Below are positions 25,254 to 33,540 of a DNA stretch of 64,000 nucleotides, one piece after another. Numbering within the stretch: the first letter of the stretch is position 1; each line of letters starts with the position of its first letter. The stretch is from Kitasatospora sp. NBC_01246 (GTDB lineage: Bacteria; Actinomycetota; Actinomycetes; Streptomycetales; Streptomycetaceae): NCBI RefSeq assembly GCF_036226505.1, contig NZ_CP108486.1, positions 1 through 64,000 on the forward strand, given 5' to 3'. The notes beneath the pieces are model-generated. The model saw only the letters and a list, made by a program, of their open reading frames with translations, ran no database searches and was not told where the DNA came from. Position numbers and translations under genes: made by a program.

Positions 25254-26816
25254 GTGCATGCACTCGTGACGTGGCTGGAGAGCCACCCCGGCTATGTGGT
25301 CGCCGCAGTCGTGGCGGCCACCGGCGCGTGCGCCGCCGCCATGGTCCTCCGGGCCGTGATCCGCTCGCGGACCCAGCTTCGTCTCGCCAGGATCGCCCAG
25401 GGGGAGAAGCTGGAGAGCTGGAAGCTCAGCTCCGGCTCCGCGATCGCCGCGCTCGGCGCCCTGCTCGCCACCGGTGTGGGCCTGAATACGAACTGGCATT
25501 TCGTAGGTGACAGGCTCCAGATCACCGACAAGTACGAGCGGCTGATGCTCTTCGCCGTGGCGGAGACCGCCCTGCTGGCGTGCGCGCTGATGGCCCGGCA
25601 GTCCCTGCGCGACAGCGCCAAGCCCCCCAAGGACGACCAGCCCGGCACCCCGGGCACGACCGGTGTCGCCGGGAAGCTGGTGTGGGTGATCACGGCGGTG
25701 GCCTCGGTGTCCGCCGTCGCCGAGTCCCGGGACATCTACGGCGCGATCTTCCGGATCGGGTTCGGTCCGCCGGCCGCCGCCGTGCTGTGGCACCTGGCGA
25801 TGGGCATCGAGATGCGCCACGGCGGCCGCAGCACCTCGGCCAACCTGGTGGTGCTGCTCGCCCGGGAGGCACGTGAGCGCCTGCTGTCCTACCTCGGCAT
25901 CACCGAGGGGGAGCGCAAGGCCGACCAGATCCGCCGGGACCGGGCGTTCGGCCGGGCCGTGGAGCTGTCCGTGCGCCTGGCCCGGCTGCCGAAGGGCTCC
26001 CGGCGGGCGGTGCGCACCGCCCGCCGGCTGCAGGTCGAGCTGCGGACCGCCGGCGTCGCCCGTGACCCGCGCCTGCGCGAGCTGCTGCGGATGGAACTCG
26101 CGGTCGCCCAGCACGCCGACGGCCTCACCCGGATGCGGCAGCCGAGCCCGTTCGCTGGCGAGGCCGCTGTCGCCCCCGCCGGTTCGCTGTTGGCCCGTGT
26201 CGCCCTGCCTGTCGTGTCGCCCGCGGCCGCCGCTGTCGGGGCGACAGGCCCGGTGTCGGTGTCGGGTGGCGCTGTCGCCCTGTCGGGTACGACCCGACAG
26301 GCCGTCATGTCGGGGTCGGTCCCGGCTGTCGCCTCCCGTGCCGTCACGGCCCGGGTGTCGGCCGGTGTCGGGTCGGCCTCGCCGGTGTCGTGCCCGACAG
26401 CGGTTGTCGCCCCGACGGCCGCCACGGGCGCCGTGTCGCCCACGGCCGCCTCGGTGTCGGGTGCGGCCCCGGCTGTCGCCCGACAGGCCGCTGTCGGGCC
26501 CCTGGCGGCCTCTGCCGGGCCGTCTGTCGGGTCGGCCGCCCTGGTGTCGGGCGGGCCGGCCTCCACGGCGACGAGCGGGGCGACGGCGCTCGCCGTCCAG
26601 CCCGCCGCAGCTCAGGCCCCTTCCGCGCCGGGCACCGACCCCCGTCTTGAGCAGATCCGGCTGTGGCTCCAGGCCGAGCCGGGGCTGACGGGTGCGGAGG
26701 CCGGGCGTCGGCTCCAGGAAACCGAGCGCACCGGACAGCGGCTGATGAAGCAGGTCAAGGGTCAGGCCCGACACCTGCACGCCGTTCACGGGCCGGGCCC
26801 GGCCGTGTCGCCCTGA
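25254..26816 (+). CDS. Membrane protein with C-terminal HTH, Spd-like transfer/spread protein
   Basis: 520 residues from GTG 25254, preferred over GTG 25212 because of GAAGGG upstream. Hydrophobic helices lie near 11-35, 58-74, 92-112, 138-152 and 165-182. A basic soluble region follows (REARERLLSYLGITEGERKA). Residues ~310-470 are a low-complexity Ala/Val/Ser/Gly linker whose DNA is packed with TGTCGGG repeats. The C-terminus RLEQIRLWLQAEPGLTGAEA looks like an HTH. The layout resembles SpdB-type proteins of Streptomyces plasmids, which help plasmid spreading. The assignment is by architecture. Confidence 0.62.
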   Translation: MHALVTWLESHPGYVVAAVVAATGACAAAMVLRAVIRSRTQLRLARIAQGEKLESWKLSSGSAIAALGALLATGVGLNTNWHFVGDRLQITDKYERLMLFAVAETALLACALMARQSLRDSAKPPKDDQPGTPGTTGVAGKLVWVITAVASVSAVAESRDIYGAIFRIGFGPPAAAVLWHLAMGIEMRHGGRSTSANLVVLLAREARERLLSYLGITEGERKADQIRRDRAFGRAVELSVRLARLPKGSRRAVRTARRLQVELRTAGVARDPRLRELLRMELAVAQHADGLTRMRQPSPFAGEAAVAPAGSLLARVALPVVSPAAAAVGATGPVSVSGGAVALSGTTRQAVMSGSVPAVASRAVTARVSAGVGSASPVSCPTAVVAPTAATGAVSPTAASVSGAAPAVARQAAVGPLAASAGPSVGSAALVSGGPASTATSGATALAVQPAAAQAPSAPGTDPRLEQIRLWLQAEPGLTGAEAGRRLQETERTGQRLMKQVKGQARHLHAVHGPGPAVSP

Positions 26817-26985
26817 CCCGACACCCCGACACACCCCGACAGCCCGATACCGGTCGCCGGGGGGACCCCTCCCCCGACACGGCGACAAGCCACCCGACAT
26901 GCGGTGTGTCGGGTGGCGGGTGCCGGGTTGTCGGGAGGGGGCAGGGCGACAACCCGGCCCGACAGCCGGCCGTGTCGGGGCGACA
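26222..26985. repeat. TGTCGGG/CCCGACA repeat field
   Basis: About twenty exact copies of TGTCGGG or its complement occur in ~760 bp, spanning the 3' part of the membrane/HTH gene and the non-coding segment after it. Some form inverted repeats: CTGTCGGGT-ACG-ACCCGACAG (26280-26300) and CCACCCGACA-N7-TGTCGGGTGG (26890-26916). Density on both sides of the stop codon argues against a coding explanation. It may be a binding region for transfer, partition or replication. Confidence 0.6.
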
Positions 26986-27056
26986 TCTCGGGCAGGCGGC
27001 CAGCCATACCCCGCCATCGCTCAGGACGGGCGGCCCTGGCCCGGACGCCCGAACGG

Positions 27057-27091
27057 CGCCGGGCCGTCAGCGGTTCGCTGACGGCCCGGCG
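27057..27091. terminator. Hairpin terminator of the PP2C cassette
   Basis: Perfect 16-bp stem CGCCGGGCCGTCAGCG and complement around GTT, 19 bp beyond the minus-strand stop at 27110. Confidence 0.75.
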
Positions 27092-27109
27092 GGGGAGCGG
27101 GGGAGGGCG

Positions 27110-27850
27110 TCACCGGTCCCCGGGGCCCTGGTGGATCAGCACCAGGGCGGTGGCGTCGTCCCGGTCGCCGCCGCGAACCCGCCTGGCCGCGCCGACGAGG
27201 GCCTCGGCGAGCGCACCGGGGTTGTGCCCGTAGGCGCGCAGGACCCTGCCCACCAGTTCCTCCAAGGTCTGGTGGTCGACGCTGTCGTGCACGCCGTCGC
27301 TGGTGAGGATCACCACCGGGTCGGGGATCTCGACCTCGCGGACGGTGGCGACCACGGCGGTGGAGAGCGAGACCCGCACCCAGGCGTCGTGGTGCGCGGC
27401 GATCTCGGCCGGCACTTCGTTGTGCTGGCGGACCCACTGGCCCATGGTCTGGTCGGTGGAGTAGAGGGTGAGCCGCTCGCCGTCCCAGCCGTAGGCGCGG
27501 GCGTCGCCGACCCAGGCCACCCGGGTGGTGCTGTCGCCGGGGGCGGTGACCGCGACGGCCGCCACGGCGTCCGGCTCGGGTTCGTCACCGGCGCCGGGGT
27601 CGGCGATCAGCTCGCCCGCACCCAGGAGCCCGGCGAGCACGCCGCGGCGGGCGGCCGTCCGGGCCGCCACTTCGGCCAGCAGGCCGGCGGTGCGGGCCAC
27701 CCGGTCGGAGTGCCCGATGCCGTCGACCAGGGCGGCCCCGACCGTCTCGTCCGCCAGGACGAAGAGAGCGGTCGCGTCGCCCGAGGGAGCGGTCGAGCCC
27801 TCGCGGGTGGCTGCCGCCGTCTCGATCCGGGTTCGCTCAGTGGTAGTCAT
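27110..27850 (-). CDS. PP2C-family protein phosphatase, short form A
   Basis: 246 residues from ATG 27850. Motifs: AALVDGIGHSDRVA (metal-binding Asp-Gly), VAWVGDARAYGWDGERL, VVILTSDGVHDSV and DRDDATALVLI, the usual order of PP2C acidic motifs. In the family these bind two Mn/Mg ions and remove phosphate from Ser/Thr. No membrane or sensor domain is attached. It ends the cassette with a transglutaminase-like gene and a second PP2C gene. Confidence 0.85.
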   Translation of the reverse strand: MTTTERTRIETAAATREGSTAPSGDATALFVLADETVGAALVDGIGHSDRVARTAGLLAEVAARTAARRGVLAGLLGAGELIADPGAGDEPEPDAVAAVAVTAPGDSTTRVAWVGDARAYGWDGERLTLYSTDQTMGQWVRQHNEVPAEIAAHHDAWVRVSLSTAVVATVREVEIPDPVVILTSDGVHDSVDHQTLEELVGRVLRAYGHNPGALAEALVGAARRVRGGDRDDATALVLIHQGPGDR

Positions 27851-27878
27851 GGCCGCAGCCTAGGGTGCCGCGCGACAC

Positions 27879-27901
27879 GGCGTCAGCGGAACGGTGACGC
27901 C
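27879..27901. repeat. 23-bp hairpin element, left copy
   Basis: GGCGTCA-N9-TGACGCC. The exact reverse complement of the whole 23-bp unit recurs at 29307-29329. This copy lies between PP2C A and the transglutaminase-like gene. Confidence 0.6.
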
Positions 27902-28417
27902 TCAGCCTCCCGGGGACCGAGGCCCCCTCACGGAGTGCAGCCAGGTGTTGAACGCCTCGCGGTAGCGGGGTCCGCCGGGACCAGGGTGGAGGGAAACGGG
28001 CTCGGGGCCGTCGCCGGGACGCCAGAGCGGACCGGCCGGCGGGTGGGCGGGCAGCGTGTCGTGGTGGCCGTCCCAGGTGGCGACGGTGAACCCGGCCCGA
28101 GCCAGGGGCGGGTCATAGGTGGCGTCCACGAGCACCCAGCGGTCACCGATGCGCACCTCGGTTGCGGTGTGGACGTCCTCCCGGCTGGCCAGCAGCAGGA
28201 CCTCGGCGGGCTCGGCGGGGAGCCGGTAGAGCCAGCGGACCCGGCGGACAGGGTATCCGAGCCGCCGGAACTCGCGGCCCAGGTACGCCGACTTGGCCAG
28301 GCAGTCGCCGCGGCCGGCCGCGAGGAGGCTGTCGGCGTCGTGCGCGCCGTCGGTGGCGTACGGGATCGCCCTTACCGTCTCGAACAGGCGAAGCCGCCGG
28401 TCGAGCTCCCCGGCCAT
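27902..28417 (-). CDS. Transglutaminase-like protein
   Basis: 171 residues from ATG 28417, overlapping the PP2C B stop (ATGA). AAGRGDCLAKSAYLGREF carries the nucleophile Cys, EDVHTATEVRIGDRWVLVD the His, and VDATYDPP the Asp of the Cys-His-Asp triad of transglutaminase/protease-fold proteins. Actual activity could be peptidase, amidase or cross-linking. It is translationally coupled to a phosphatase, so a signalling or protein-modification unit is plausible. Confidence 0.75.
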   Translation of the reverse strand: MAGELDRRLRLFETVRAIPYATDGAHDADSLLAAGRGDCLAKSAYLGREFRRLGYPVRRVRWLYRLPAEPAEVLLLASREDVHTATEVRIGDRWVLVDATYDPPLARAGFTVATWDGHHDTLPAHPPAGPLWRPGDGPEPVSLHPGPGGPRYREAFNTWLHSVRGPRSPGG

Positions 28418-29121
28418 CAGCGTTCCGCCGAGGGCTGCACCAGGTCGAGGACGACAGCGGTGGCATCGTCGCGGCAGCCGTCCGCGCCCGGTTCGGCGGC
28501 GGCGACCAGGACCTCGGCCAGGGCCTGCGGGTCGGCGTGCTCGCGCACCAGGCGCTCCAGCACCTCGGCCTTCACCTGATCGTGCACGCCGTCCGAGGTC
28601 AGCACCAGACGGTCGCCGGCGGGCACCGAGACGAAGGGGACGGTGGCGGGCACCGCGCTGCCCAGGGTCACGCCGACGAAGTCGGCCAGGGCGTGTACGG
28701 GCACCTCCGCCCCGGCGGCCCGGCCCAGGTAGGCGGCGAGGTTGTGGTCGGTCGTCAGCTGCTGCAGCACCGCGCCGTCCCAGCGCCAGGCCCGGCAGTC
28801 ACCCGCCCAGACCAGTTCGGCGCCGCTGCCGTCCGACCGGGTCACGGCCAGGACGCCGACCGCGTCCGGGTGGCCCGGGTCAGCCAGCAGCAGCCCCGCT
28901 GACAGCAGGCCGGCCAGGCCGCCGCGCACCGCGCCGACGCGCACGGCCGTCTCGGCCAGCAGGGGAGCGAGGCGCACGACGTCCTCGCCGTGGCCCATCC
29001 CGTCGACCACCGCCACCGCCGTCCGCCCGGTGAGTGCCGACCGGTAGGTAGCCGTCGCGTCCGCGAGCGGCCCACCCGTCCCCTCGCGCGTCGCCGCCCC
29101 GATTCGCAGGTCCTGATCCAC
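28417..29121 (-). CDS. PP2C-family protein phosphatase, short form B
   Basis: 234 residues from GTG 29121, chosen for GGGAGG about 7 bp upstream; the frame extends to 29262 without a site. Motifs: VAVVDGMGHGEDVV, ELVWAGDCRAWRWDG, RLVLTSDGVHDQV and CRDDATAVVLDLV. Clearly paralogous to PP2C A (same length and motif spacing), so the cassette probably arose by duplication around the transglutaminase-like gene. Confidence 0.85.
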   Translation of the reverse strand: MDQDLRIGAATREGTGGPLADATATYRSALTGRTAVAVVDGMGHGEDVVRLAPLLAETAVRVGAVRGGLAGLLSAGLLLADPGHPDAVGVLAVTRSDGSGAELVWAGDCRAWRWDGAVLQQLTTDHNLAAYLGRAAGAEVPVHALADFVGVTLGSAVPATVPFVSVPAGDRLVLTSDGVHDQVKAEVLERLVREHADPQALAEVLVAAAEPGADGCRDDATAVVLDLVQPSAER

Positions 29122-29301
29122 CGCTGCCTCCCTCAGTCCGGCCCGTCCCCCTTGCGGGGCAGGCCCCGTTCTTCCTATCGGCCCGGGGCGGCGCCGGGGC
29201 ACGGTCTTGGCGCACGATTCGGAACGGATGTTCCCGGCCGTCCACCGCCGGGCCGGATGCACGGCCTGCCGTGCAATCGCCGGTGCCGACGCCCGGCCCC
29301 G

Positions 29302-29334
29302 GGCTGGGCGTCACCGTTCCGCTGACGCCCAGCC
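29302..29334. repeat. 23-bp hairpin element, right copy, within a 12-bp stem
   Basis: GGCTGGGCGTCA and complement enclose a 9-nt loop; the inner 23 bp are the exact reverse complement of 27879-27901. It lies about 180 bp upstream of the PP2C B start and could also end rightward-opposed transcription. Confidence 0.6.
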
Positions 29335-29472
29335 GCGCCGGCCCGCCCCGAGGTGAAGTCGGGGGTCGAGGAACAACGGAGCGAAGACCGGCGCCAGCGG
29401 GCTTGCCACAGATAACGGGGCCGCTTCGCGCAGTCCAACGCGAGCAGAATCGCAGCTCAGCATCACCGGTAC

Positions 29473-29497
29473 CGCAGATATTGGGCTGTTATCTGCG
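29473..29497. promoter_or_regulatory. Inverted repeat CGCAGATA-N9-TATCTGCG
   Basis: Perfect 8-bp arms with a spacing of 9 bp; a related half-site CAGATAA occurs at 29409-29415. Suits a dimeric regulator, but no gene is adjacent. Confidence 0.35.
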
Positions 29498-29954
29498 ACT
29501 GGCGGTTACGGAGAGTACAGACGCCGGTTTCCGGTCGGATGTTCCTCAACCCTCAAGTCTCCCGCGCGCCGGGGCCGGCCCTTCCAGGTAGCGGCGCGAA
29601 GCGCCTTCTTTCCTTGACCGAAGCCACCGGGCGGGCCGCGCCCGGCACCGCCCGTGAGGCCGCCCCGCGGCCGAGGGGGCGGGGACGGAGCAGCGCGGGC
29701 CGCACAGCCCGCACCCGGATTCGGTGCTCGCCGCGCACCTCCTTCGGCCTTCCTTTCAGGTCTTTTCTGCTCAGCCCCACCGGCGCGACCGGCCGGGGTG
29801 GGTGGTCGGGGACGGCAGATGTGATGCCGCGCGGTGCTGTGCACGGGGCCTCCCCGGCCCGTACGGAGCCGCAGGGCAAGGCAGTTGGCCCGCCACTGGC
29901 CCCGTGCGCGGCGCCGCTCCGCTTCGGCCGCCCTCGGGCGGCTGTCTAAATCCA

Positions 29955-30161
29955 GGTTTATCTACGTAGAAAAACTGGGGTGCGCAAGCGCCTCCGGCGC
30001 GGCCGGACGGTTTATCTACGTGCTTTCGTTTCCCGCCGTTCGCACTGGTTGCCGCCTCTCGTACGCCTTCACGACGTGCACGGGGCAGTCAGGGTGAACT
30101 GCGCTGACTGGGGCGGGGGTTCGGGTCCGCCGATTTCCCTTTTGGTTTATCTACGCAGAAA
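29955..30161. repeat. Three GGTTTATCTACG repeats upstream of the 30170 gene
   Basis: Copies start at 29955, 30008 and 30144. The first contains the palindrome TCTACGTAGA. The third ends 8 bp before ATG 30170. They could be operators through which the 30170 protein or another factor acts, or iterons for a replication protein. Confidence 0.5.
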
Positions 30162-30169
30162 CTAATCCC

Positions 30170-30925
30170 ATGGGTATGACGGTGCTGGCACTGGAACCGG
30201 CCGATCGAGCCGCCTTTGACGAGGCGGCGGCCGACTACTTCGCGGTCGAGAAGCGCTGGCTGGAGAAGGCGCGCGCGGCAGCCGAGGAGCTGCCCACCCG
30301 GGCGGATCGGGCTCAGGCCCGGCAGGAGGTCCGGGCCGAGCTGGCCCGCCGACGGGCCAGCGGCGAACTGATCGGCAACCGAAGCCTCATGGTCGCGGCC
30401 GGGTTGCGGCAGGTGCTGGCCGAGCGCGGCCTGGCCGGCGACTACGAGCCGGTGCCTCCCGGCACGATGTCGCGGGGGCGCCCGGTGGGCGACACCGACC
30501 GCAGGCACGGCCACGTCCGCGGCGAGGGCGGGTTCAAGGCGACTCTGCGCCTTGAACTCCCGGCCGACCTGGAGGAGCAACTGCGACGGGCCGTGTACTG
30601 GCACACGTGGGAGGTGATCGAGCAGCTGCGGAAGTGGGCCGACAAGTGGGGTGAGGCCCCGGAGATCAGGCTCCAGCGGGCACAGGCCAAGGGCGTGCCC
30701 GCCGTCCTGGCCGCGCTGGCGGCGGTGCTCGCACCGCGGGCGACCCGGGCCGCGCTGGAGGAACGGGAGCGGCTGCGCGCCCAGATCGTGACGACGGGCG
30801 ACCTGCTGCGCGAGGCGGTGCGGGCCGTGGCCGGCGGGCTCGCCCAGGAGGAACTGCCGCTCGACTTCACCGTACGGGAGCCGGACGAGGAGGATTTCTA
30901 CCGCGACGCCCTTCCGGACGTCTAA
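30170..30925 (+). CDS. Hypothetical helical protein behind TTTATCTACG repeats
   Basis: 251 residues from ATG 30170; no SD is visible, so ATG 30176 or leaderless translation is possible. Strongly helical: ADYFAVEKRWLEKARAAAEE, ADRAQARQEVRAELARRRAS, a basic GTMSRGRPVGDTDRRHGHV segment, then LRLELPADLEEQLRRAVYWH and charged helices to an acidic C-terminus. The mix of basic loop and helices suits a DNA-binding or replication accessory protein. No family recognised. Confidence 0.58.
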   Translation: MGMTVLALEPADRAAFDEAAADYFAVEKRWLEKARAAAEELPTRADRAQARQEVRAELARRRASGELIGNRSLMVAAGLRQVLAERGLAGDYEPVPPGTMSRGRPVGDTDRRHGHVRGEGGFKATLRLELPADLEEQLRRAVYWHTWEVIEQLRKWADKWGEAPEIRLQRAQAKGVPAVLAALAAVLAPRATRAALEERERLRAQIVTTGDLLREAVRAVAGGLAQEELPLDFTVREPDEEDFYRDALPDV

Positions 30926-30954
30926 CTCGCCCCAAGCGAAGGCCAGTTGACGAG

Positions 30955-30985
30955 GAGGCCCCCCGGACGGTGTCCGGGGGGCCTC
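30955..30985. terminator. Bidirectional hairpin terminator
   Basis: Perfect 14-bp stem GAGGCCCCCCGGAC and complement around GGT, between converging genes ending at 30925 (+) and 30998 (-). Confidence 0.85.
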
Positions 30986-30997
30986 ACGTTGTCCGGC

Positions 30998-31963
30998 TCA
31001 GATCGCCAGATCCTCCAGGCGCTGCAGGATCTCCTCCCGCTCGCGCTCGCCCTGCTCGCGGACCTCGGCGAGCACCGCCAGGTCCACCACCGCCTCGATG
31101 CCGGTCCGGACGGCGTCGAGCAGCTGCGTCGGGCTCAGCGCCTCGGCCTGGACAGTGGCGTGCATGTGCTCGCCGCGCCGGTCGGTGCCCTTCTGCGGGG
31201 CGGAGGGCAGACGGTGCTCGCGGATCTGCTCCGGTGTCACGGCAAGCCGGGTGAACGTCGGCTGCCGGTGGCCGTCGAGGATCTCCTGCCGGGTCAGCTC
31301 GCTGTAGCCGTCGGTGAGCTCGCGGACCAGGTCGTCGCGGGCGAAAGCGGCGACGTCCTCGGCCGCGCTGTCCAGGATGGACAGTCCCGACGGGTCGTAG
31401 TCGCCGACGTGCAGGACCCTGGTGGCCACCTCCCGGCGGGTGATCCGCATCGCGGCCCCGTACTTGGCGGTCACCGAGTCGAACCCGCCGCTGGAGTAGA
31501 CCGTCACCCCGTAGTCGTGGGCGACCCGGGCCACCATCGGCACCATGCCGGCCGCCTCCACCCACAGCTCGACCGCGGTCGGCTGGCCGGCGTCCAGGGC
31601 CCGGCAGTAGTACCGGGCACCGCCCCGGACACTGTCCCAGTAGCTCTCGGGGCCGTCGTAGCCGAACGGCGCGCTGACGCTGCCGCCGTCGTCGCGGATG
31701 GCGTGCATGTCGATCAGCCGGGCCCGGCGGGCGCGGTTGAGCGTCTCGGTCAGCCGGTCGTACGCCTTCTCGGTCTTGTCGTACCCGAAGGCTCCGACCA
31801 GGCGGTAGAAGACCTGGCGGGCGGTCATCGGGAGGTATTCGCGGTTCTCGTGCAGCACGGCCTTGACCTGGTCGAGCAGGTCGAGGGTGGCGGCGCGCGG
31901 CGCCCACTCGGCGAAGCCGCGCGGACGGGTGCGGGTGTAGACGCGGCCCGAAACGGTGGTCAT
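30998..31963 (-). CDS. TOPRIM-fold protein, Spo11/TopoVI-A-like
   Basis: 321 residues from ATG 31963 with AAGGAGAGG upstream. The N-terminal half (LPMTARQVFYRLVGAFGY, KAYDRLTETLNRARRARLI) resembles the winged-helix DNA-binding part of Spo11-like proteins. A TOPRIM-like core follows: the Glu in VELWVEAAGMVPMV and the DxD in VLHVGDYDPSGLSI. The C-terminus is a charged helix. It could act as a nickase, topoisomerase-like or primase-like protein. The adjacency to DnaB and the origin suggests a replication role. Confidence 0.65.
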   Translation of the reverse strand: MTTVSGRVYTRTRPRGFAEWAPRAATLDLLDQVKAVLHENREYLPMTARQVFYRLVGAFGYDKTEKAYDRLTETLNRARRARLIDMHAIRDDGGSVSAPFGYDGPESYWDSVRGGARYYCRALDAGQPTAVELWVEAAGMVPMVARVAHDYGVTVYSSGGFDSVTAKYGAAMRITRREVATRVLHVGDYDPSGLSILDSAAEDVAAFARDDLVRELTDGYSELTRQEILDGHRQPTFTRLAVTPEQIREHRLPSAPQKGTDRRGEHMHATVQAEALSPTQLLDAVRTGIEAVVDLAVLAEVREQGEREREEILQRLEDLAI

Positions 31964-31995
31964 GATCGCCTCTCCTTTCTCGAACGCCTGTTCGA

Positions 31996-33450
31996 TCAGT
32001 GCTCGGGGGCCATGTCGACAAAGCGGGAGTAGTGGCCCTGGAACGCCACCGTGATCGTGGCGGTCGGGCCGTTTCGGTGCTTGGCCAGGATCAGGTCGGC
32101 CTCGCCCGCGCGGGGGCTCTCCTTCTCGTAGGCGTCCTCCCGGTGCAGCAGGATGACCAGGTCCGCGTCCTGCTCCAGGGAGCCGGACTCCCGCAGATCA
32201 CTGGCCACCGGCTTCTTGTCGGTGCGCTGCTCGGGCCCGCGGTTCAGCTGGGAGAGCGCGATGACCGGCACCCCGAGCTCCTTCGCCAGGAGCTTGGTGC
32301 CCCGCGAGATGTCGCTGACTTCCTGCTGGCGGCTCTCCGCCCGGCGGCCGCCGTACTGCATGAGCTGCAGGTAGTCGATGATCACCAGGCCGATGCCCTC
32401 GCGCTGGTGGAGGCGGCGGGCCTTCGCCCGGATCTCCATCATGGACTGGTTGGGGCTGTCGTCCACCCACAGCGGGGCGTCGTTGATCTCGGGCAGCCGG
32501 CGCCCGACCCGAGTCCAGTCGTCCTCGGTCATGTTGCCGGACCGCATGTGGTGCAGCGCGACCTTGGCCTCGGCCGACAGCAACCGCATGTTGATCTCGT
32601 CCCGGGACATCTCCAAGCTGAACATGCCCACCCCGATCCCGTGCCGGATGGCCGCTTCCCGGGCAACGTCCAAAGCTAGGGTGCTTTTCCCAATGGCCGG
32701 ACGGGCCGCGATGAGGATCATCTGGCCGGGCTGCAGACCGTTGGTCACCGCGTCCAGGTCCGCGAACCCGGTCGGCACGCCGGACAGCTTGCCCTTCTCC
32801 CGCTTACCCAGCGCTTCCAGCAGGTCCATCGTGCCCTCCATGCTGGTGGAGGTGCGGATCACCTGCTCTTCCGTGCGGATGTTGGTGACGGCGCTGACCT
32901 CGGCCTGCGCGGTGTTGACGATCTCCTCCACGTCGCCCTCGCCCGCGTAGCCCATGCCGGCGATCCGGGTACCGGCCTCCACCAGGCGCCGCAGCACCGC
33001 CTTCTCCGCCACGATCTCGGCGTAGTAGCCGGCGTTCGCCGCCGTCGGCACCGAGTTGACCAGCTTGTGCAGGTAGGAGACACCGCCGGCCCTGGCGAGC
33101 TCACCGCGCTTGGTCAGTTCGGCCGCCACCGTGATCGGGTCGGCCGGCTCCCCCGCCACGTACAGGTCGAGGATGGCGCTGTGGATCAGTTCGTGCGCCG
33201 GGCGGTAGAAGTCGCCGGGCTTGAGTACCTCCAGCACGTCCGAGATGGCGTCCTTGGACAGCAACTCGCCACCCAGGGTGGAGACTTCGGCGTCCAGGTC
33301 CTGCGGGGGAACCCGCTCGAACCCCTCGCCCTGGCCGTCGTCGCCGCGCCGACTGCGGGGCGAGGACTCGGTGCTGTCACTCCAGTCGAACGGCTCCGAC
33401 TCCGGGCCCTCGGTCGGCTCCGGCAGGTTCTGCGTGGGTACGCTGGTCAT
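31996..33450 (-). CDS. DnaB-like replicative helicase (pSLA2 Rep2-like position)
   Basis: 484 residues from ATG 33450 with AGGAACG upstream. DnaB N-terminal domain (PPQDLDAEVSTLGGELLSKD, DFYRPAHELIHSAI), P-loop ARPAIGKST near 250, Walker B GLVIIDYLQLM and the arginine region ALSQLNRGPEQR are all present. It unwinds DNA ahead of the replisome as a hexamer. In pSLA2-type linear plasmids a DnaB-like Rep2 lies beside an unrelated Rep1 whose gene holds iterons; the arrangement here matches. Confidence 0.92.
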   Translation of the reverse strand: MTSVPTQNLPEPTEGPESEPFDWSDSTESSPRSRRGDDGQGEGFERVPPQDLDAEVSTLGGELLSKDAISDVLEVLKPGDFYRPAHELIHSAILDLYVAGEPADPITVAAELTKRGELARAGGVSYLHKLVNSVPTAANAGYYAEIVAEKAVLRRLVEAGTRIAGMGYAGEGDVEEIVNTAQAEVSAVTNIRTEEQVIRTSTSMEGTMDLLEALGKREKGKLSGVPTGFADLDAVTNGLQPGQMILIAARPAIGKSTLALDVAREAAIRHGIGVGMFSLEMSRDEINMRLLSAEAKVALHHMRSGNMTEDDWTRVGRRLPEINDAPLWVDDSPNQSMMEIRAKARRLHQREGIGLVIIDYLQLMQYGGRRAESRQQEVSDISRGTKLLAKELGVPVIALSQLNRGPEQRTDKKPVASDLRESGSLEQDADLVILLHREDAYEKESPRAGEADLILAKHRNGPTATITVAFQGHYSRFVDMAPEH

Positions 33451-33540
33451 CAGATCGTTCCTGTTCGAGAGATGGGTGTGATCGGTGGCCGCCGGGGCCT
33501 GGCAGGGCTGTACCGGCGGCCTTCATGCTGTCCGGGGTGC

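Larger units (their letters stand above)
29122..30169. other. 1-kb non-coding region between the PP2C cassette and the 30170 gene
   Basis: No convincing gene on either strand. It contains a 33-bp hairpin (29302-29334), a CGCAGATA-N9-TATCTGCG inverted repeat (29473-29497), a short GGCGC/GCGCC hairpin with a T-rich trail (29593-29615), and three GGTTTATCTACG repeats near its right end. The density of sites suggests a regulatory or origin-type region. Confidence 0.45.

Noticed and set aside
29122..30169. Linear-plasmid telomere
   Set aside because: There are hairpins and repeats but not the tightly packed terminal palindromes expected of a Streptomyces telomere, and genes continue on both sides.
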